This document shows positions 63,959 through 64,000 of a DNA stretch of 64,000 bases, in pieces. This stretch comes from Dyella jiangningensis (GTDB taxonomy: Bacteria > Pseudomonadota > Gammaproteobacteria > Xanthomonadales > Rhodanobacteraceae): positions 5,320,772 through 5,384,771 of the forward strand of contig CP007444.1 of assembly GCA_000632805.1 (NCBI GenBank), written 5' to 3'. The stretch's first letter is position 1, and each line of letters starts with the position of its first letter. The translations under genes were made by a program, and so were the position numbers. The notes under the pieces are model-generated. The model was not told where the DNA came from and did not search any database. It saw only the letters and a program-made list of their open reading frames with translations.

Positions 63959-64000
63959 AGAGGAAGAAATGCGCCCGCGAAACGAAATGAGGATGACGGC

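Overview
The window is a GC-rich gammaproteobacterial chromosome segment. Gene content and order (hslO near pckG, holC-pepA-lptF-lptG, a SAM riboswitch ahead of metX-metB-hom, many TonB receptors, GTP-type PEP carboxykinase) suggest Xanthomonadales. The recurring REP-like doublets built on GGAGCGCACCCNGTGCGCGA, together with the protein flavour, suggest Rhodanobacteraceae (Dyella, Luteibacter or Rhodanobacter type). This placement is inference; there is no rRNA or other marker in the window.

Layout. 0-9.5 kb: 3' end of hslO, a GAF-GAF-GGDEF-EAL c-di-GMP protein, a secreted protein, an ECF sigma / anti-sigma / DUF4097 operon, pckG and a TetR regulator. 9.6-13.6 kb: alpha/beta hydrolase, fadE and a hotdog thioesterase, a probable fatty-acid operon opposite the TetR gene. 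13.6-19.6 kb: a translationally coupled operon of a three-receiver hybrid kinase, CheR, a stand-alone CheB and a REC-GGDEF regulator. 19.7-24.6 kb: CPBP protease, prfC, M24 peptidase, DUF1304 and a secreted protein. 24.7-28.3 kb: methionine operon metX-metB-hom behind MetJ-like boxes and a SAM-I riboswitch. 28.5-32.8 kb: APC permease, a frameshifted Sel1-repeat gene and sdaA. 33.1-40.8 kb: a five-gene operon (TonB receptor, serine hydrolase, dipeptide epimerase, POT transporter, RpiR regulator) that reads as a uptake and breakdown pathway for peptides or cell-wall fragments. 40.9-45.4 kb: a Fur-controlled siderophore receptor, a small glutaredoxin-like gene and a YceI-cytochrome b561-YceI operon. 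45.6-53.8 kb: a beta-propeller hybrid kinase, holC, pepA and lptF-lptG. 53.9-64 kb: NdvA-like exporter, ltaE, phaZ, a methyltransferase, an RDD protein, xerD and a DsbC-like protein, bracketed by two inverted, diverged copies of a non-coding repeat of about 0.95 kb.

The genes are mostly core metabolism and signalling. The most interesting signals are regulatory or structural: the riboswitch with visibly competing helices, the long inverted repeat, REP doublets whose two arms vary together, and the peptide-use operon. No CRISPR array, tRNA, rRNA, prophage or transposase gene was seen.
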